Positions 27,317-37,500 are shown, counted from the stretch's first letter. The stretch: 64,000 nt of DNA from Providencia sp. (GCF_003533305.1 NZ_DOEH01000010.1:62001-126000), one strand, 5' to 3'. The notes: generated by a model from the sequence alone, not told the origin. Made by a program: numbers and translations.

Positions 27317-28135
27317 ATGGATAATCGTCAACTTCATGCTTTTATTGCTGTTTTTGAAGAAAGAAACATTACTGCCGCAGCCAAACGGCTTTTCCTCACG
27401 CAGCCTGCATTATCAACAACCATCAAAATGCTAGAAGACAGCCTTGGAACCCCGCTATTTATACGGCAACCTCGCGGTGTCGAAGTCACTGAAGATGCCC
27501 GGATACTCTATCCCCACGCACGTAGAATGGTGGCTGAGATGGAAGCATTAACGCAAAGTTTTAAGCGTGAAAGAAACCGACAACCATTGGAAATCGGTAT
27601 CGAAAATGATATTGCAAATAGCCAGATAACCGATTTTCTACACCATATTCATGATCCTGAATTCAATCTATTAGTTAACCTTGAGTCTGGCTGTGAAGGC
27701 GATATTCGATTTGGCTGTGAAGAGCTTCGCTGTGAAGATGAATTATTTTTGCCCCTAAATACTGAGCCGTTTATTCTCGCCATGCCCAGTCATCATCCGC
27801 TTGCAGAAAAAGCCACTCTCACCCTTTCCGATTTACACGGCTTGTGTTGGATCATGTGCCCTAAACTTTCATCTCATCAACGTCTGCTACCCATTTATGG
27901 TGCTACAGCCAATTCTCCTGCGGCAAATGCTGGCACATTTTCTCTCGCTCTTTGCCTCGTCACACAAGGATTAGGCGTCGCTATCGTGCCTGAATCTCTT
28001 GCCAGCGAGCATCCACAAATTATCACTCGCTCACTCCCAGGACACACATTATCTAGACGAACTGGAGTTTGCTATGCCATTCAATCACTCACCCAGCCTG
28101 CTGTGAGCCAATTAATACAGCACTTAAGTCAATGA
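27317..28135 (+). CDS. LysR-family transcriptional regulator
   Basis: The 272-aa product has the N-terminal LysR winged helix-turn-helix (RQLHAFIAVFEERNITAAAKRL, LTQPALSTTIKMLEDSLGTPLF) and a shortened effector domain. Full LysR proteins are usually about 290-310 aa, so the effector region (residues about 90-272) is compact. That domain is rich in Cys (GCEGD, GCEELRCED, GLCWIMCPK), which could allow a redox response; this is speculative. It is divergent from the SDR gene, which it probably controls together with itself. The start ATG at 27317 aligns with the family N-terminus. Confidence 0.88.
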   Translation: MDNRQLHAFIAVFEERNITAAAKRLFLTQPALSTTIKMLEDSLGTPLFIRQPRGVEVTEDARILYPHARRMVAEMEALTQSFKRERNRQPLEIGIENDIANSQITDFLHHIHDPEFNLLVNLESGCEGDIRFGCEELRCEDELFLPLNTEPFILAMPSHHPLAEKATLTLSDLHGLCWIMCPKLSSHQRLLPIYGATANSPAANAGTFSLALCLVTQGLGVAIVPESLASEHPQIITRSLPGHTLSRRTGVCYAIQSLTQPAVSQLIQHLSQ

Positions 28136-28274
28136 GTTTAGCTACGCAATAATGTGATTAAAGGCACTTAGCCTAAGATCATGATGACTAATCACAAATA
28201 AAACAATTATGCTGAGCGAATTTGTTATGCTTTCGTCACATTATTATTACGCAGTGTTAATAAACCTCACGCGA

Positions 28275-28290
28275 TGTGAGTAAAATCACA
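28275..28290 (+). promoter_or_regulatory. Predicted CRP-cAMP site upstream of sgcX
   Basis: TGTGAGTAAAATCACA has both CRP half-sites (TGTGA, TCACA) intact with the standard 6-bp spacing. It lies 71-86 bp upstream of the sgcX start. This predicts catabolite control of the sgc PTS operon. Confidence 0.8.
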
Positions 28291-28360
28291 ATTAACCCCT
28301 CTTTTTTAGCTTATAAATCGCTCACCTTTATGTTGTTTTCATCAAAAGGAGAGCATCCTG

Positions 28361-29482
28361 ATGATATTTTCTGTTCGAGACACTCTTTTCTCTTTATTAA
28401 CTTTAGACGCTATTTCAGGTCATGAGTTACCTATCGCAAATATTATGCAAAAACACTTTAAACACACAGCAAAAGAAGTCTGGCAAGACAGATTAGGCAA
28501 TGTTGTTGCTCGTTATGGTAGCGATGAACCTGATGCGTTGCGTTTAATGGTATTTGCTCATATGGACGAAGTGGGTTTCATGGTTCGAAAAATAGAAGCG
28601 TCAGGTTTTATTCGTTTCGAGCGTGTTGGCGGGCCTGCACAAGTAACAATGTCAGGTTCAGTAGTACGACTTGCTGGTGAGCACGGCTCAGTCCCCGGAT
28701 GCATTGGCATTAAATCTTACCATTTTGCAAAAGGCGATGAACGCACACAGTCCCCTTCTGTTGATCAACTCTGGATTGATATTGGCGCAAAAGACAAAGC
28801 TGACGCGGAAAAAATGGGTATTAAAGTTGGCACACCAATCACGCTATATAATCCACCACAAGAACTCGGTAATGATATGGTTTGCAGTAAAGCCCTCGAT
28901 GACCGACTTGGCTGTACGGCTTTATTAGGTTTGGCCGATGCCGTCAAAGATAAAAAACTCGATATCGCTTTATTTATTGTCGCCTCGGTCCAAGAAGAAT
29001 TTAATATTCGAGGGATACTGCCTGTATTACGCCGTGTTAAGCCCGATCTTGCCATCGGGATCGATATAACACCATCTTGTGATACACCTGACTTAAAAGA
29101 TTATTCAGATTTAGTGATCAACGCAGGCGTTGGGATCACCTGCCTAAACTACCATGGCAGAGGCACGCTTGCAGGGCTAGTCACCCCCGTCCGCTTAATT
29201 AACATGTTAGAAAAAACAGCAGCAAAAAATCATATTCCTGTGCAAAGAGAAGTCGCACCAGGCGTCATTACCGAAACAGGCTATATCCAAGTTGAACAAG
29301 ATGGCATTCCTTGTGCCAGCTTATCTATCCCTTGTCGTTATACACATTCACCGGCTGAAGTTGCCAGCCTACGTGATCTCAGTGACTGCATCCGCTTACT
29401 GACTGCGTTAGCAACACTCCCCGCTAACCAGTTCCCGATTGAGTCTGACTCAGAAACTTATCAAGAGGTTATATCAAAATGA
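28361..29482 (+). CDS. sgcX: M42-family metallopeptidase SgcX
   Basis: The 373-aa product belongs to the M42 aminopeptidase/endoglucanase-like family. Metal-binding elements are visible: His/Asp in VFAHMDEVGFMV, Asp in KALDDRLGCTALLG, paired Glu in VQEEFNIRG, Asp in GIDITPS and a late His in YTHSPAEV. E. coli SgcX is annotated as a putative endoglucanase with Zn-dependent exopeptidase domain. It is the first gene of the sgc operon behind a CRP site; the AAAGGAGAGC ribosome site supports the ATG at 28361. Its stop overlaps the sgcB start by 4 bp. Role in sugar use is not established; it could also be a peptidase. Confidence 0.88.
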   Translation: MIFSVRDTLFSLLTLDAISGHELPIANIMQKHFKHTAKEVWQDRLGNVVARYGSDEPDALRLMVFAHMDEVGFMVRKIEASGFIRFERVGGPAQVTMSGSVVRLAGEHGSVPGCIGIKSYHFAKGDERTQSPSVDQLWIDIGAKDKADAEKMGIKVGTPITLYNPPQELGNDMVCSKALDDRLGCTALLGLADAVKDKKLDIALFIVASVQEEFNIRGILPVLRRVKPDLAIGIDITPSCDTPDLKDYSDLVINAGVGITCLNYHGRGTLAGLVTPVRLINMLEKTAAKNHIPVQREVAPGVITETGYIQVEQDGIPCASLSIPCRYTHSPAEVASLRDLSDCIRLLTALATLPANQFPIESDSETYQEVISK

Positions 29483-29757
29483 AAAAAATCCTCGTTGCTT
29501 GTGGAACCGGTATGTCGACATCCACAATTATTGCTCAAAAACTACAAAACTACTTAACAGATGAAGGAATTTTTGTTTCTACCTCGCAGTGCTGCCTAAA
29601 TGAAATTCCATTAAATTGTCATGGTGTTGATCTGATCATCACCGCAATGAAAACGGATACCGACTATGGCATACCTGCACTAAATGGAGCGCCGTTACTA
29701 ACAGGGATTAACGATGAGGTATTAAAACAAAAAATTAAAACGCTGTTATCACAATAA
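29479..29757 (+). CDS. sgcB: PTS system EIIB component SgcB (galactitol family)
   Basis: This 92-aa cytoplasmic PTS IIB protein passes phosphate to the incoming sugar. The phosphocysteine loop is ILVACGTGMSTSTIIAQKL, with Cys at residue 8, as in GatB-type proteins. It overlaps the sgcX stop by 4 bp (ATGA) and lies 17 bp before the IIC gene. With SgcC and SgcA it forms a complete EIIABC of the galactitol/pentitol class. Substrate is not known in E. coli either. Confidence 0.9.
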   Translation: MKKILVACGTGMSTSTIIAQKLQNYLTDEGIFVSTSQCCLNEIPLNCHGVDLIITAMKTDTDYGIPALNGAPLLTGINDEVLKQKIKTLLSQ

Positions 29758-29774
29758 ACCTAAAAGGTGGCGTT

Positions 29775-31088
29775 ATGTTTGATTATATACTTTCTCTAGG
29801 CGGTACTGTATTTGTCCCAATCGTCATGATAGTGATTGGATTAATATTTCGCATCCCATTGCTACAAGCTATTAAAGCAGGCGTTACAGTGGGGATTGGT
29901 TTTGTCGGTATGGGGCTGGTGATTGTCATGGCAATCGATAGCCTAAGCCCCCCTATCAAAATCATGATTGAACGTTTCGGTTTAACATTACACGTCTTAG
30001 ATGTTGGTGCAGGCCCCGCATCAGGGGTGGGATATGCAACAGCAATTGGCGCGATGATTATTCCAATCATCTTTCTACTGAATATCGGCTTATTGTTTAC
30101 TCGTCTAACGAAAACAATGAATGTCGATATCTACAACTACTGGCATTACGCAATCACCGGTACAGTAGTACAACTTGCTACAGGAAGCTTGAGCTACGGT
30201 ATCATCGCAGCAATGTGTCACGCGATGCTGTCCTTAAAAATGGCAGACTGGACAGCAAAACGTGTCCAAGCCATCGTCGGTTTAGAAGGTATTTCGATTC
30301 CGCAAGGGTATGGCTCTAGCTCTGTCCCACTCTTTGTTCTACTTGATTCAATCTATGAAAAAATTCCTTTCTTAAAAGGTAGGAATGTCGACGCGCAATC
30401 AATCCAAAAACGCTACGGCATGGTAGGCGACCCCGTCATTATTGGGGTGGTACTAGGCTTACTATTTGGACTTGCTGCCGGAGAAGACTTTAAAGGTTGT
30501 GCGACTCTCGTAATTACAGTGGCCGCGATTATGGTTCTCTTTCCTCGAATGATCCGCTTAATTGTTGAAGGATTAATCCCTATCTCAGAAGGCGCTCGTA
30601 AATTTTTTCAAAAGCACTTTCATGACCGTGAAGTTTATATTGGTTTAGACACCGCCGTCACACTTGGACACCCGACGACCATTGCGGTTGGCCTTATTCT
30701 TATTCCTATTATGTTGATATTAGCCAGCATTTTACCGCTGAATAATGTCCTCCCTCTTGCTGATTTACCTGTTGCTCCGTTCTTTATCTGTATGGCAACC
30801 GTAATACATCGTGGTGACTTATTACGTACCTTAATCAGTGGTGTGATTGTCATGAGTACCGTTTTACTAATCGCAAGCCAATTTGCCCCTTTCTTCACTG
30901 AAATGGCGCGTAACGGGGGCTTCAATTTTGCTGAGAATGGCTCTCAGATTAGCGCATTATCCGTCGGAAACATGTTCGGTTGGTCTATCTATGAATTAAT
31001 GTCATTTGGTCTTATTGGCGTCGTCGTGACAGTGGGAATTGTCGCCTGCGTCGTCATTTTCTTACGTAATCGTGAATTACCTGAATAA
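29775..31088 (+). CDS. sgcC: PTS system EIIC permease SgcC (galactitol family)
   Basis: The 437-aa inner-membrane channel of the PTS has many hydrophobic helices and GatC-family features (SLGGTVFVPIVMIVIGLIF; GFVGMGLVIVMAI; DVGAGPASGVGYATAIGAM; GHPTTIAVGLILIPIML). It moves the sugar across the membrane for phosphorylation by SgcB. The start ATG at 29775 follows AAAAGGTGG. Neighbours sgcB and sgcQ are 17 and 11 bp away, so the genes are co-transcribed. Confidence 0.9.
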   Translation: MFDYILSLGGTVFVPIVMIVIGLIFRIPLLQAIKAGVTVGIGFVGMGLVIVMAIDSLSPPIKIMIERFGLTLHVLDVGAGPASGVGYATAIGAMIIPIIFLLNIGLLFTRLTKTMNVDIYNYWHYAITGTVVQLATGSLSYGIIAAMCHAMLSLKMADWTAKRVQAIVGLEGISIPQGYGSSSVPLFVLLDSIYEKIPFLKGRNVDAQSIQKRYGMVGDPVIIGVVLGLLFGLAAGEDFKGCATLVITVAAIMVLFPRMIRLIVEGLIPISEGARKFFQKHFHDREVYIGLDTAVTLGHPTTIAVGLILIPIMLILASILPLNNVLPLADLPVAPFFICMATVIHRGDLLRTLISGVIVMSTVLLIASQFAPFFTEMARNGGFNFAENGSQISALSVGNMFGWSIYELMSFGLIGVVVTVGIVACVVIFLRNRELPE

Positions 31089-31099
31089 GGAGCATCAAA

Positions 31100-31906
31100 A
31101 TGAGTTGGTTAAAGGAAGTTATTGGCACTGAAAAAGCCGTGATCGCGATGTGTCACTTACGCGCGCTCCCCGGTGACCCAGATTTTAATGCCCAACATAA
31201 TATGCAATGGGTACTAGACAGAGCTTATGACGACCTAATGGCGTTACAAAATGGAGGAGTAGACGCCATTATGTTTTCGAATGAATTCAGCTTGCCGTAT
31301 CTCACTAAAGTAAAACCCGAAACAACTGCGGCAATGGCACGAATTATCGGTCAGCTAATGGGGGAAATACGCGTACCTTTTGGTGTTAACGTACTTTGGG
31401 ATCCCGTGGCTTCCTTTGATTTAGCCATGGCAACAGGCGCCAAATTTATTCGTGAGATTTTTACCGGCGCTTATGCAAGTGATTTTGGCGTATGGAATAC
31501 CAACGTAGGAGAAACTATTCGTCATCAACATCGTATTGGTGCCAGTGGTGTAAAAACGCTGTTCAATATTGTCCCTGAAGCCGCCGTTTATCTTGGTGGT
31601 CGAGACATTTGCTCCATTGCAAAATCTACCGTTTTCAACAATAAACCTGATGCTTTATGTGTTTCAGGATTAACAGCAGGCGCAAAAACAGATAGTGCCA
31701 TTCTAAAGCAAGTTAAAGATACGGTACCCAATACCGTCGTTTTCGCCAACACCGGGGTTTGTCTTGAAAATGTCGAAGAACAGCTCAGTATCGCTGACGG
31801 ATGTGTTACCGCAACAACCTTCAAAAAAGACGGTATTTTTGCCAACTTTGTTGATCAATCAAGAGTGGAGAGGTTTATGGAAAAAGTCCATGCCATCAGG
31901 CAATAA
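31100..31906 (+). CDS. sgcQ: BtpA/SgcQ-family TIM-barrel protein
   Basis: The 268-aa product belongs to the BtpA family (PF03437-type), as E. coli SgcQ (268 aa): VIAMCHLRALPGDPDF, GGVDAIMFSNEFSLPYL, VPFGVNVLWDPVASFDLAMATGA and VFANTGVCLENVEEQL. The fold is a TIM barrel. Its reaction is unknown; some relatives are annotated as nucleotidases or photosystem I biogenesis proteins on weak grounds. It sits within the sgc operon between the PTS permease and the IIA protein. A 122-nt structured spacer follows before sgcA. Confidence 0.87.
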   Translation: MSWLKEVIGTEKAVIAMCHLRALPGDPDFNAQHNMQWVLDRAYDDLMALQNGGVDAIMFSNEFSLPYLTKVKPETTAAMARIIGQLMGEIRVPFGVNVLWDPVASFDLAMATGAKFIREIFTGAYASDFGVWNTNVGETIRHQHRIGASGVKTLFNIVPEAAVYLGGRDICSIAKSTVFNNKPDALCVSGLTAGAKTDSAILKQVKDTVPNTVVFANTGVCLENVEEQLSIADGCVTATTFKKDGIFANFVDQSRVERFMEKVHAIRQ

Positions 31907-31908
31907 AA

Positions 31909-31986
31909 AGGAGATAAGCAAAAAACTTATCTCCTAGAAGAATAATACTAGGGGCCGCAATCTTCGCCAAAAGGTAGGCGGCTCCT
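31909..31986 (+). other. Two RNA hairpins in the sgcQ-sgcA spacer
   Basis: In the 122-nt gap, AGGAGATAAG/CTTATCTCCT forms a perfect 10-bp stem (31909-31935, 7-nt loop). AGGGGCCGC/GCGGCTCCT (31950-31986) forms a 9-bp stem with one G:U pair. Neither is followed by a T-run, so they look like mRNA stability or processing elements that could alter expression of the downstream genes rather than a terminator. Confidence 0.6.
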
Positions 31987-32028
31987 CGTTAATTAGCATA
32001 TACCGAACCTTAAAGGAGTCAATAACCA

Positions 32029-32463
32029 ATGATTGACGATGCCAAATGGATCCAAACCAACCAACTTGCTGATAATTGGCAAGAAGCGCTCACCATTGCC
32101 TGTGAACCTTTAATCACTCACGGCGCTGCTGAGCCACGATATTTACAAGGCATCATTGATAATACCAAAAGCTGGGGGCCCTATTATCTGATTGCTCCCG
32201 GTATTGCAATGCCACATGCAAGGCCAGAACAAGGTGCTATTTATAATCAAGTTACGCTGGCCACCCTTCGTCATCCGGTGGTTTTTGGTCATGAAGATTG
32301 CGACCCTGTATGGTTATTAATCAGTGTTTGTGCCACACACAGTGATGATCATATTCGATTAATACAACATATTACTCAAATTATTGATAACCCAATCTTG
32401 CTAGATGAAATTCGTCTCGCTAAAACGGCCAATGAGGTTTTCATGCTCTTAAATGCACATTGA
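32029..32463 (+). CDS. sgcA: PTS system EIIA component SgcA (fructose/mannitol-type IIA)
   Basis: The 144-aa cytoplasmic IIA protein receives phosphate from HPr. The active-site histidine is in LIAPGIAMPHARPEQGA near residue 62, as in the PTS_EIIA type 2 family. Length equals E. coli SgcA (143 aa). The start ATG at 32029 follows AAAGGAGTC. It is separated from sgcQ by the structured spacer and lies 21 bp before sgcE. Confidence 0.9.
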   Translation: MIDDAKWIQTNQLADNWQEALTIACEPLITHGAAEPRYLQGIIDNTKSWGPYYLIAPGIAMPHARPEQGAIYNQVTLATLRHPVVFGHEDCDPVWLLISVCATHSDDHIRLIQHITQIIDNPILLDEIRLAKTANEVFMLLNAH

Positions 32464-32484
32464 TTTATACATAAGGAAATAATT

Positions 32485-33114
32485 ATGATCCTACACCCGT
32501 CTTTAGCTTCAGCTGATCCCCTTTGGCTAGGAGCCGCTGTTGATAAACTTGCCAATGAAAATATCGGCTCACTACACTTAGATATTGAAGATGGCAATTT
32601 TATCAGCAATATCACCTTTGGAATCAAAACAATAAAGGCTATCTCTCTCACCACAAAACAAGCGACATCCGTTCATTTAATGGTATCTCAGCCACTAGTT
32701 TGGATAAGAGAACTCATTCCATTTCATCCCAAGTGGATTTTTTTTCACCCCGAAAGCGTTCAAAATCCATCAGAAATTATTACTGAAATAAAAAATATGG
32801 GCGCGAAAGTAGGATTATCCCTCAATCCAGCCACACCAATTGCACCTTATCAATATCTATATAAAACACTTGATGCAGTGATGATCATGACAAGTGAGCC
32901 TGATGGTCAAAACCAACAATTTATTCCAGCTATGGTGGATAAAATTCAACAAGTTGCACAGTTATTACCACAACTGGAATGCTGGGCTGATGGTGGAGTC
33001 GGTTTTGATAACATTTCATTATTAAAAGCCGCGGGTGCAAAACACTTAGTGGTAGGAAGAGCGCTGTTTTCATCCGAGAACTCAACACTAACATTAGACC
33101 AATTAAGACATTAA
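32485..33114 (+). CDS. sgcE: Ribulose-phosphate 3-epimerase-like protein SgcE
   Basis: The 209-aa TIM-barrel protein resembles ribulose-5-phosphate 3-epimerase and E. coli SgcE (210 aa): ILHPSLASADPLWLG, LHLDIEDGNFISNITFG, SVHLMVSQP, WADGGVGFDNISLLKAAGA and HLVVGRALF. Canonical Rpe has HVDVMDGHFVPN; here LHLDIEDGNF keeps the His, the Asp and the DG. It probably epimerises a keto-sugar phosphate produced from the PTS substrate. Start ATG at 32485 behind AAGGAAAT. Confidence 0.88.
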   Translation: MILHPSLASADPLWLGAAVDKLANENIGSLHLDIEDGNFISNITFGIKTIKAISLTTKQATSVHLMVSQPLVWIRELIPFHPKWIFFHPESVQNPSEIITEIKNMGAKVGLSLNPATPIAPYQYLYKTLDAVMIMTSEPDGQNQQFIPAMVDKIQQVAQLLPQLECWADGGVGFDNISLLKAAGAKHLVVGRALFSSENSTLTLDQLRH

Positions 33115-33133
33115 ATTCGAAAGGAAACAGTCT

Positions 33134-33907
33134 ATGAGCCTGTATAAATCGGATCGGATCCAACAAATGCTGCATTACCTTTGGAAATGTCGCGAACTTT
33201 CTACTCAACAAGCTGTTGAGCTATTTGATTGCGCAGAAGCCACTGTTCGTCGAGATTTTCAATATATTGCGGAACACTACCCAGGAATGACGCGAACTCA
33301 TGGTCGCCTTGATTTCGATGACAGTACGGCAGATAAAGAATCTCAATTCGATGTTAGGCGCTCATTAAACTGTAAAGCTAAACGAGAAATTGCCTTAATT
33401 GCCCGAGAGTTAATTCATGAGGGAGATTGCTTTTTTCTTGATTCAGGCTCAACCTGTCTCGAATTAGCCAAAAGCCTTAATGATATTAAGGTAAAAGTGA
33501 TTTGCAATGATATAAAAATCGCCAATCAATTGGGCGCATTTGCCAATATAGAAAGCTATATTATTGGCGGATTAATCAGACCCGGTTATTTCACTGTGGG
33601 AGAAAGTTTAGCATTAGAAATGTTAAATGCATTTGCAGTTGACCGTGTATTTATGTCCTGCGATGCCCTATCAATCGAAATGGGCATTACCAATGCCACC
33701 ATGTTTGAAGTCGGTGTAAAACGTCAGCTCATCGCACGCTCACGAGAAGTTATTCTGCTCGCCGATCACTCCAAGTTTGATACCTTTGAGCCCCATGCCG
33801 TCGCAACCTTATCCTGCATTAAAACGATTATTAGCGACAGTGCATTACCCAATGAAATTCAACAACGTTACCAACAAGCCGGATGCGAATTAAAGCGCGG
33901 TTATTAA
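33134..33907 (+). CDS. sgcR: DeoR-family regulator SgcR
   Basis: The 257-aa repressor has an N-terminal DeoR helix-turn-helix (RIQQMLHYLWKCRELSTQQAVELFDCAEATVRRDFQYI) and a C-terminal sugar-phosphate sensor domain (FFLDSGSTCLELAKSL; VDRVFMSCDALSIEMGITNATMFEVGVKRQLIARSREVILLADHSKF). It is the last gene of sgcXBCQAER, the same order as in E. coli, and likely represses the operon until a phosphorylated sugar appears. Start ATG at 33134 follows AAAGGAAAC. I see no clear terminator after it. Confidence 0.88.
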   Translation: MSLYKSDRIQQMLHYLWKCRELSTQQAVELFDCAEATVRRDFQYIAEHYPGMTRTHGRLDFDDSTADKESQFDVRRSLNCKAKREIALIARELIHEGDCFFLDSGSTCLELAKSLNDIKVKVICNDIKIANQLGAFANIESYIIGGLIRPGYFTVGESLALEMLNAFAVDRVFMSCDALSIEMGITNATMFEVGVKRQLIARSREVILLADHSKFDTFEPHAVATLSCIKTIISDSALPNEIQQRYQQAGCELKRGY

Positions 33908-34232
33908 TGTCACCATCAGATAATAAAAATTAATAAGTGATTATTATTTAACTAAAAAATCTATTTTATATTTCAACTGGCTAGGGATTAATACAAAATA
34001 CATGAGCAGTGTGCATTTTCACTTTATAATAAACACACTTAGCCTCTTTGATGACTCCCCATTTATCAGGAAGTTATCCAATTATACTATCAAAATGAAT
34101 TCCATCTCAGCAGGAAAAATCTAATCCATTAAAACGAATAAATAACAACAAAATGAGTTTGACGGTTAAATTCTAGATAAGCCTTATATATCAAATTTTA
34201 AGGTTTAGAAAATATGCTGATTTCTGAGATTT
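33908..34232. other. Gap between sgcR and the island end; no gene seen
   Basis: About 325 bp of AT-rich sequence with no convincing gene, promoter or terminator. Confidence 0.5.
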
Positions 34233-34237
34233 CAGTG

Positions 34238-34252
34238 CGAAGGCCGGACTCG
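34238..34252. repeat. attL core: imperfect copy of tRNA-Leu 3' region
   Basis: CGAAGGCCGGACTCG here matches CGAAGGCCGGAATCG in leuX (57922-57936) at 14 of 15 bases. The copy lies in GTGCGA ... TCGCAC, a 6-bp inverted repeat. One C of the tRNA acceptor end is missing just to the left of the core. Confidence 0.7.
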
Positions 34253-34307
34253 CACATAATACTTAACCTCATGATCTAAATTAAAATATAAAAGTATAAA
34301 ATTATTT

Positions 34308-34329
34308 ATACCAACGCATGTACCAACAG
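34308..34329 (+). repeat. Left integrase arm-type repeat pair
   Basis: ATACCAACG (34308) and GTACCAACA (34320) are spaced 12 bp start to start. The pair matches the right-end pair at 57772-57793 over 22 bp with three differences. Such TACCAAC repeats beside the integrase promoter are typical arm sites for P4-type integrases. Confidence 0.65.
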
Positions 34330-34562
34330 ATGAAATTCTTACTTTTTCTGATGGTTATCTAATACAAGTAATTGTGATGCAGATAGAACAGCACAATCTT
34401 ATAAGCTATCAGATAACTAACTCTGCATCTAGACCTCTCATCAAGAATTAAAACTAAGTTAAATTTTATATTGAAGTTATCCTGTGAGTATGGAGAATAA
34501 CTCTCTATATATAAATTTATCTTATTATAATCAATTAAATATTATTATTTTTAGGACAGGAA

Positions 34563-37500
34563 ATGGATGATAACTATCTAAAATTAGCCTCTTATTGGCG
34601 AAATTCACTAGCTGATGCGGAGTCAGGAAAAGGGGCTCTAGAAAAACGAGACACGAATAATTTGACTAAGTGGGAAAGTGTTTCATCAGGTCGCCTTGAT
34701 GACATTATTACTGAGCGTTTTTTTTCCGATGAAAAAGATGATGTAAACACCGTAGATGTTATTTTACGCCCAAAAGTTTTTATGCGGTTAATACAACATG
34801 GAAAAGAGCGCTTTGCTGGCAATCCAACATTTGTCACCCCGCTTGTGACACTAGCAAAAATAAATCGAGAAGGTTTTTTATTTCCAACATCAACTTCCGT
34901 CATTCCTAGAGATCTACTTGAACCGCTATCTCATGGTTCATTCTCTATTGGTGAAATATCTGAGTATGATAAATATAAAACGACGAATACATCATCATCT
35001 ATGCATTATGATGAATCTCATTTAGAAACAGAAGAAATTGAAGAAGAAAAAGAGAAAAGATATGAAGGCTATTTCCAAGGATGGAAATTATATTTAGATG
35101 ACTCATCTAAACTATTAAATAGTATCGCTGACTCTTGGATAAACACTCACGAACAGTATGAACTTGCCGAATACGGATATATACTAAAAAAAGTAGAACC
35201 TAAAGGCGCTAGTACTCATATTCTTTCTCTTTATGACCACTTACTTGTAAATAAGAAAGAAGTCCCATTATTTGAGCGGTTTGCTAACTTCACTTCTCCT
35301 GAAATCGAGCCATTAATTTCGACTGAAGATACCTTTACTTATCGATTAGGTCATTCTGGGGATAAGTTCCCTTTAGCGCTGGCTCAGCGAGATGCACTAG
35401 GTCATTTTCTTAATGCCAATGACGGCGATATTTTAGCAGTCAACGGTCCTCCCGGCACAGGAAAAACGACTTTACTTTTATCCATTATTGCAACACTTTG
35501 GACTAAAGCTGCGCTCGAACAAACAAATCCACCAATTGTACTTGCGACTTCTACCAATAACCAAGCAGTCACAAATATTATCGAAGCATTTGGAAAGGAC
35601 TTTTCCGAAGGAAATGGCGCTATGTCAGGTCGCTGGCTGCCAAATATTAAAAGTTTTGGTGCTTATTTCCCTTCAAGTACCAAGAAAGCAGAAGCAATCA
35701 ATAAGTACCAGACTGACGAGTTTTTTAAAGAAATAGAATCTAAAGAATATATTGAAAGCGCACTAGATTTTTATTTAAATAAAGCCAAATTGGCATTCCC
35801 CAATAAAGATTGTTCATCCCCTGAAAAAGTTATCGCGTTGTTACATGAACAACTCTCCAAGCAGTCCAATAAGTTAATTGAGATAAAGCAAACTTGGGAT
35901 TCTCTACAAGAAACTCGAGGAAAAATCGCCCAAGTATCCGATGATATAAACTCTTATCTTAATGACCAGACCCTATTACTATCAAAAACACAATCTAAAA
36001 TAGATAGGTTAAAAATTGCTTCGGTAGAATGGGATAAGTATAGAGCGAATGAATCTCTATTTATTTCATTATTTTCATGGCTTCCACCAGTCGGAAAAAA
36101 GCGTTACTACCAAGTTAAGCTGTTCCTTGCTGATAAATTAGATGGCTTCGACATTGAAAAAGAACCAATTGAAATCAATGTTATTGATAGTTTAATTAAA
36201 AAATTGCTCGATAGTGAAGAGCAAAAACAAAAGAATTATCAACAACAAATTAATTACATACATCAAATTATCCAGCAAGAAAAAGAGATATTGGCAAAGT
36301 GGCTCACCATTGCTTCTGAACTTAGATATGAACAGAGTGAAGAACCAAGCTTGTTACAAATTGATGAACTGGCTGACACACAAATCAGATTTCCTCTATT
36401 TTTGCTAACCACTCATTATTGGGAAGGTCGTTGGCTCATTGATGTACTCAATATCGATGAACTTAACAAGGAGAAAGGAAAAAACGGGCTTAAAACAATA
36501 GAACGTCACTGGCAACGTAAAATGATGTTAACGCCATGTGTGGTAATGACTTGCTATATGTTACCTAACTATATGCTTTTACCCGCAAATAAAGGGCAAA
36601 AAAAGCATGAAAGAGGCTACGCATATAATATTGCTGATTTACTCATTGTCGATGAGGCCGGTCAAGTACTACCTGAAGTTGCTGGAGCCTCCTTCGCATT
36701 TGCTAAAAAAGCACTTGTTATTGGCGATACTGCACAAATACCTCCAATATGGAATATCACTCGAGCCATTGACTCCGGAAACATGTTGGAAGAAAAAATT
36801 CTGGGTGAAAATACACAAGAACAAATCAATGCAGAATATGACTCAATCACCGAACTCGGAAAGTGTTCAGCTTCTGGTAGTGTAATGAAAATTGCACAAT
36901 TGTCTTCACGCTACCATTATGACTCCGATTTAGAGAGAGGCATGTATCTTTACGAGCACCGACGCTGCTTTGATAATATCATCGATTACTGTAATGAGCT
37001 TTGCTATCAAGGGAAATTACTACCCAAAAGAGGTAATAGTGAAAACCATTTATTCCCAGCAATGGGCTATCTCCATGTCGATGGAAAAGGTGAGCAAAGA
37101 AATACGGGAAGCCGTTTCAATCGATTAGAAGCAGAAATTATTTCAGCTTGGTTAATAGAAAATCAACAACGTATTGAAAATCATTATGGAAAACCTATTC
37201 AGCAAATAGTTGGAATAGTAACGCCATTCAGTGCTCAAGTTTCAACTATTAAAGATGCTCTTAGTAAACAAGGAATTACTACTGGAACTAGTGAAGGAGC
37301 CCTCACTGTTGGTACTGTTCACTCACTTCAAGGTGCAGAAAGAACTATTGTTATATTTTCCCCTGTATATTCAAAACATGAAGATGGCGGTTTTATCGAT
37401 AGTGATAACAGCATGCTGAATGTTGCCGTTTCACGCGCTAAAGATAGTTTTCTCGTTTTTGGCGATATGGATTTATTTGAAATCCAACCCCCTTCTTCAC

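Noticed and set aside
34233..34254. A second tRNA or tRNA pseudogene at the left island end
   Set aside because: Only about 15-20 bp resemble the tRNA-Leu 3' end; no anticodon or D-arm follows. It is better explained as an attachment site.
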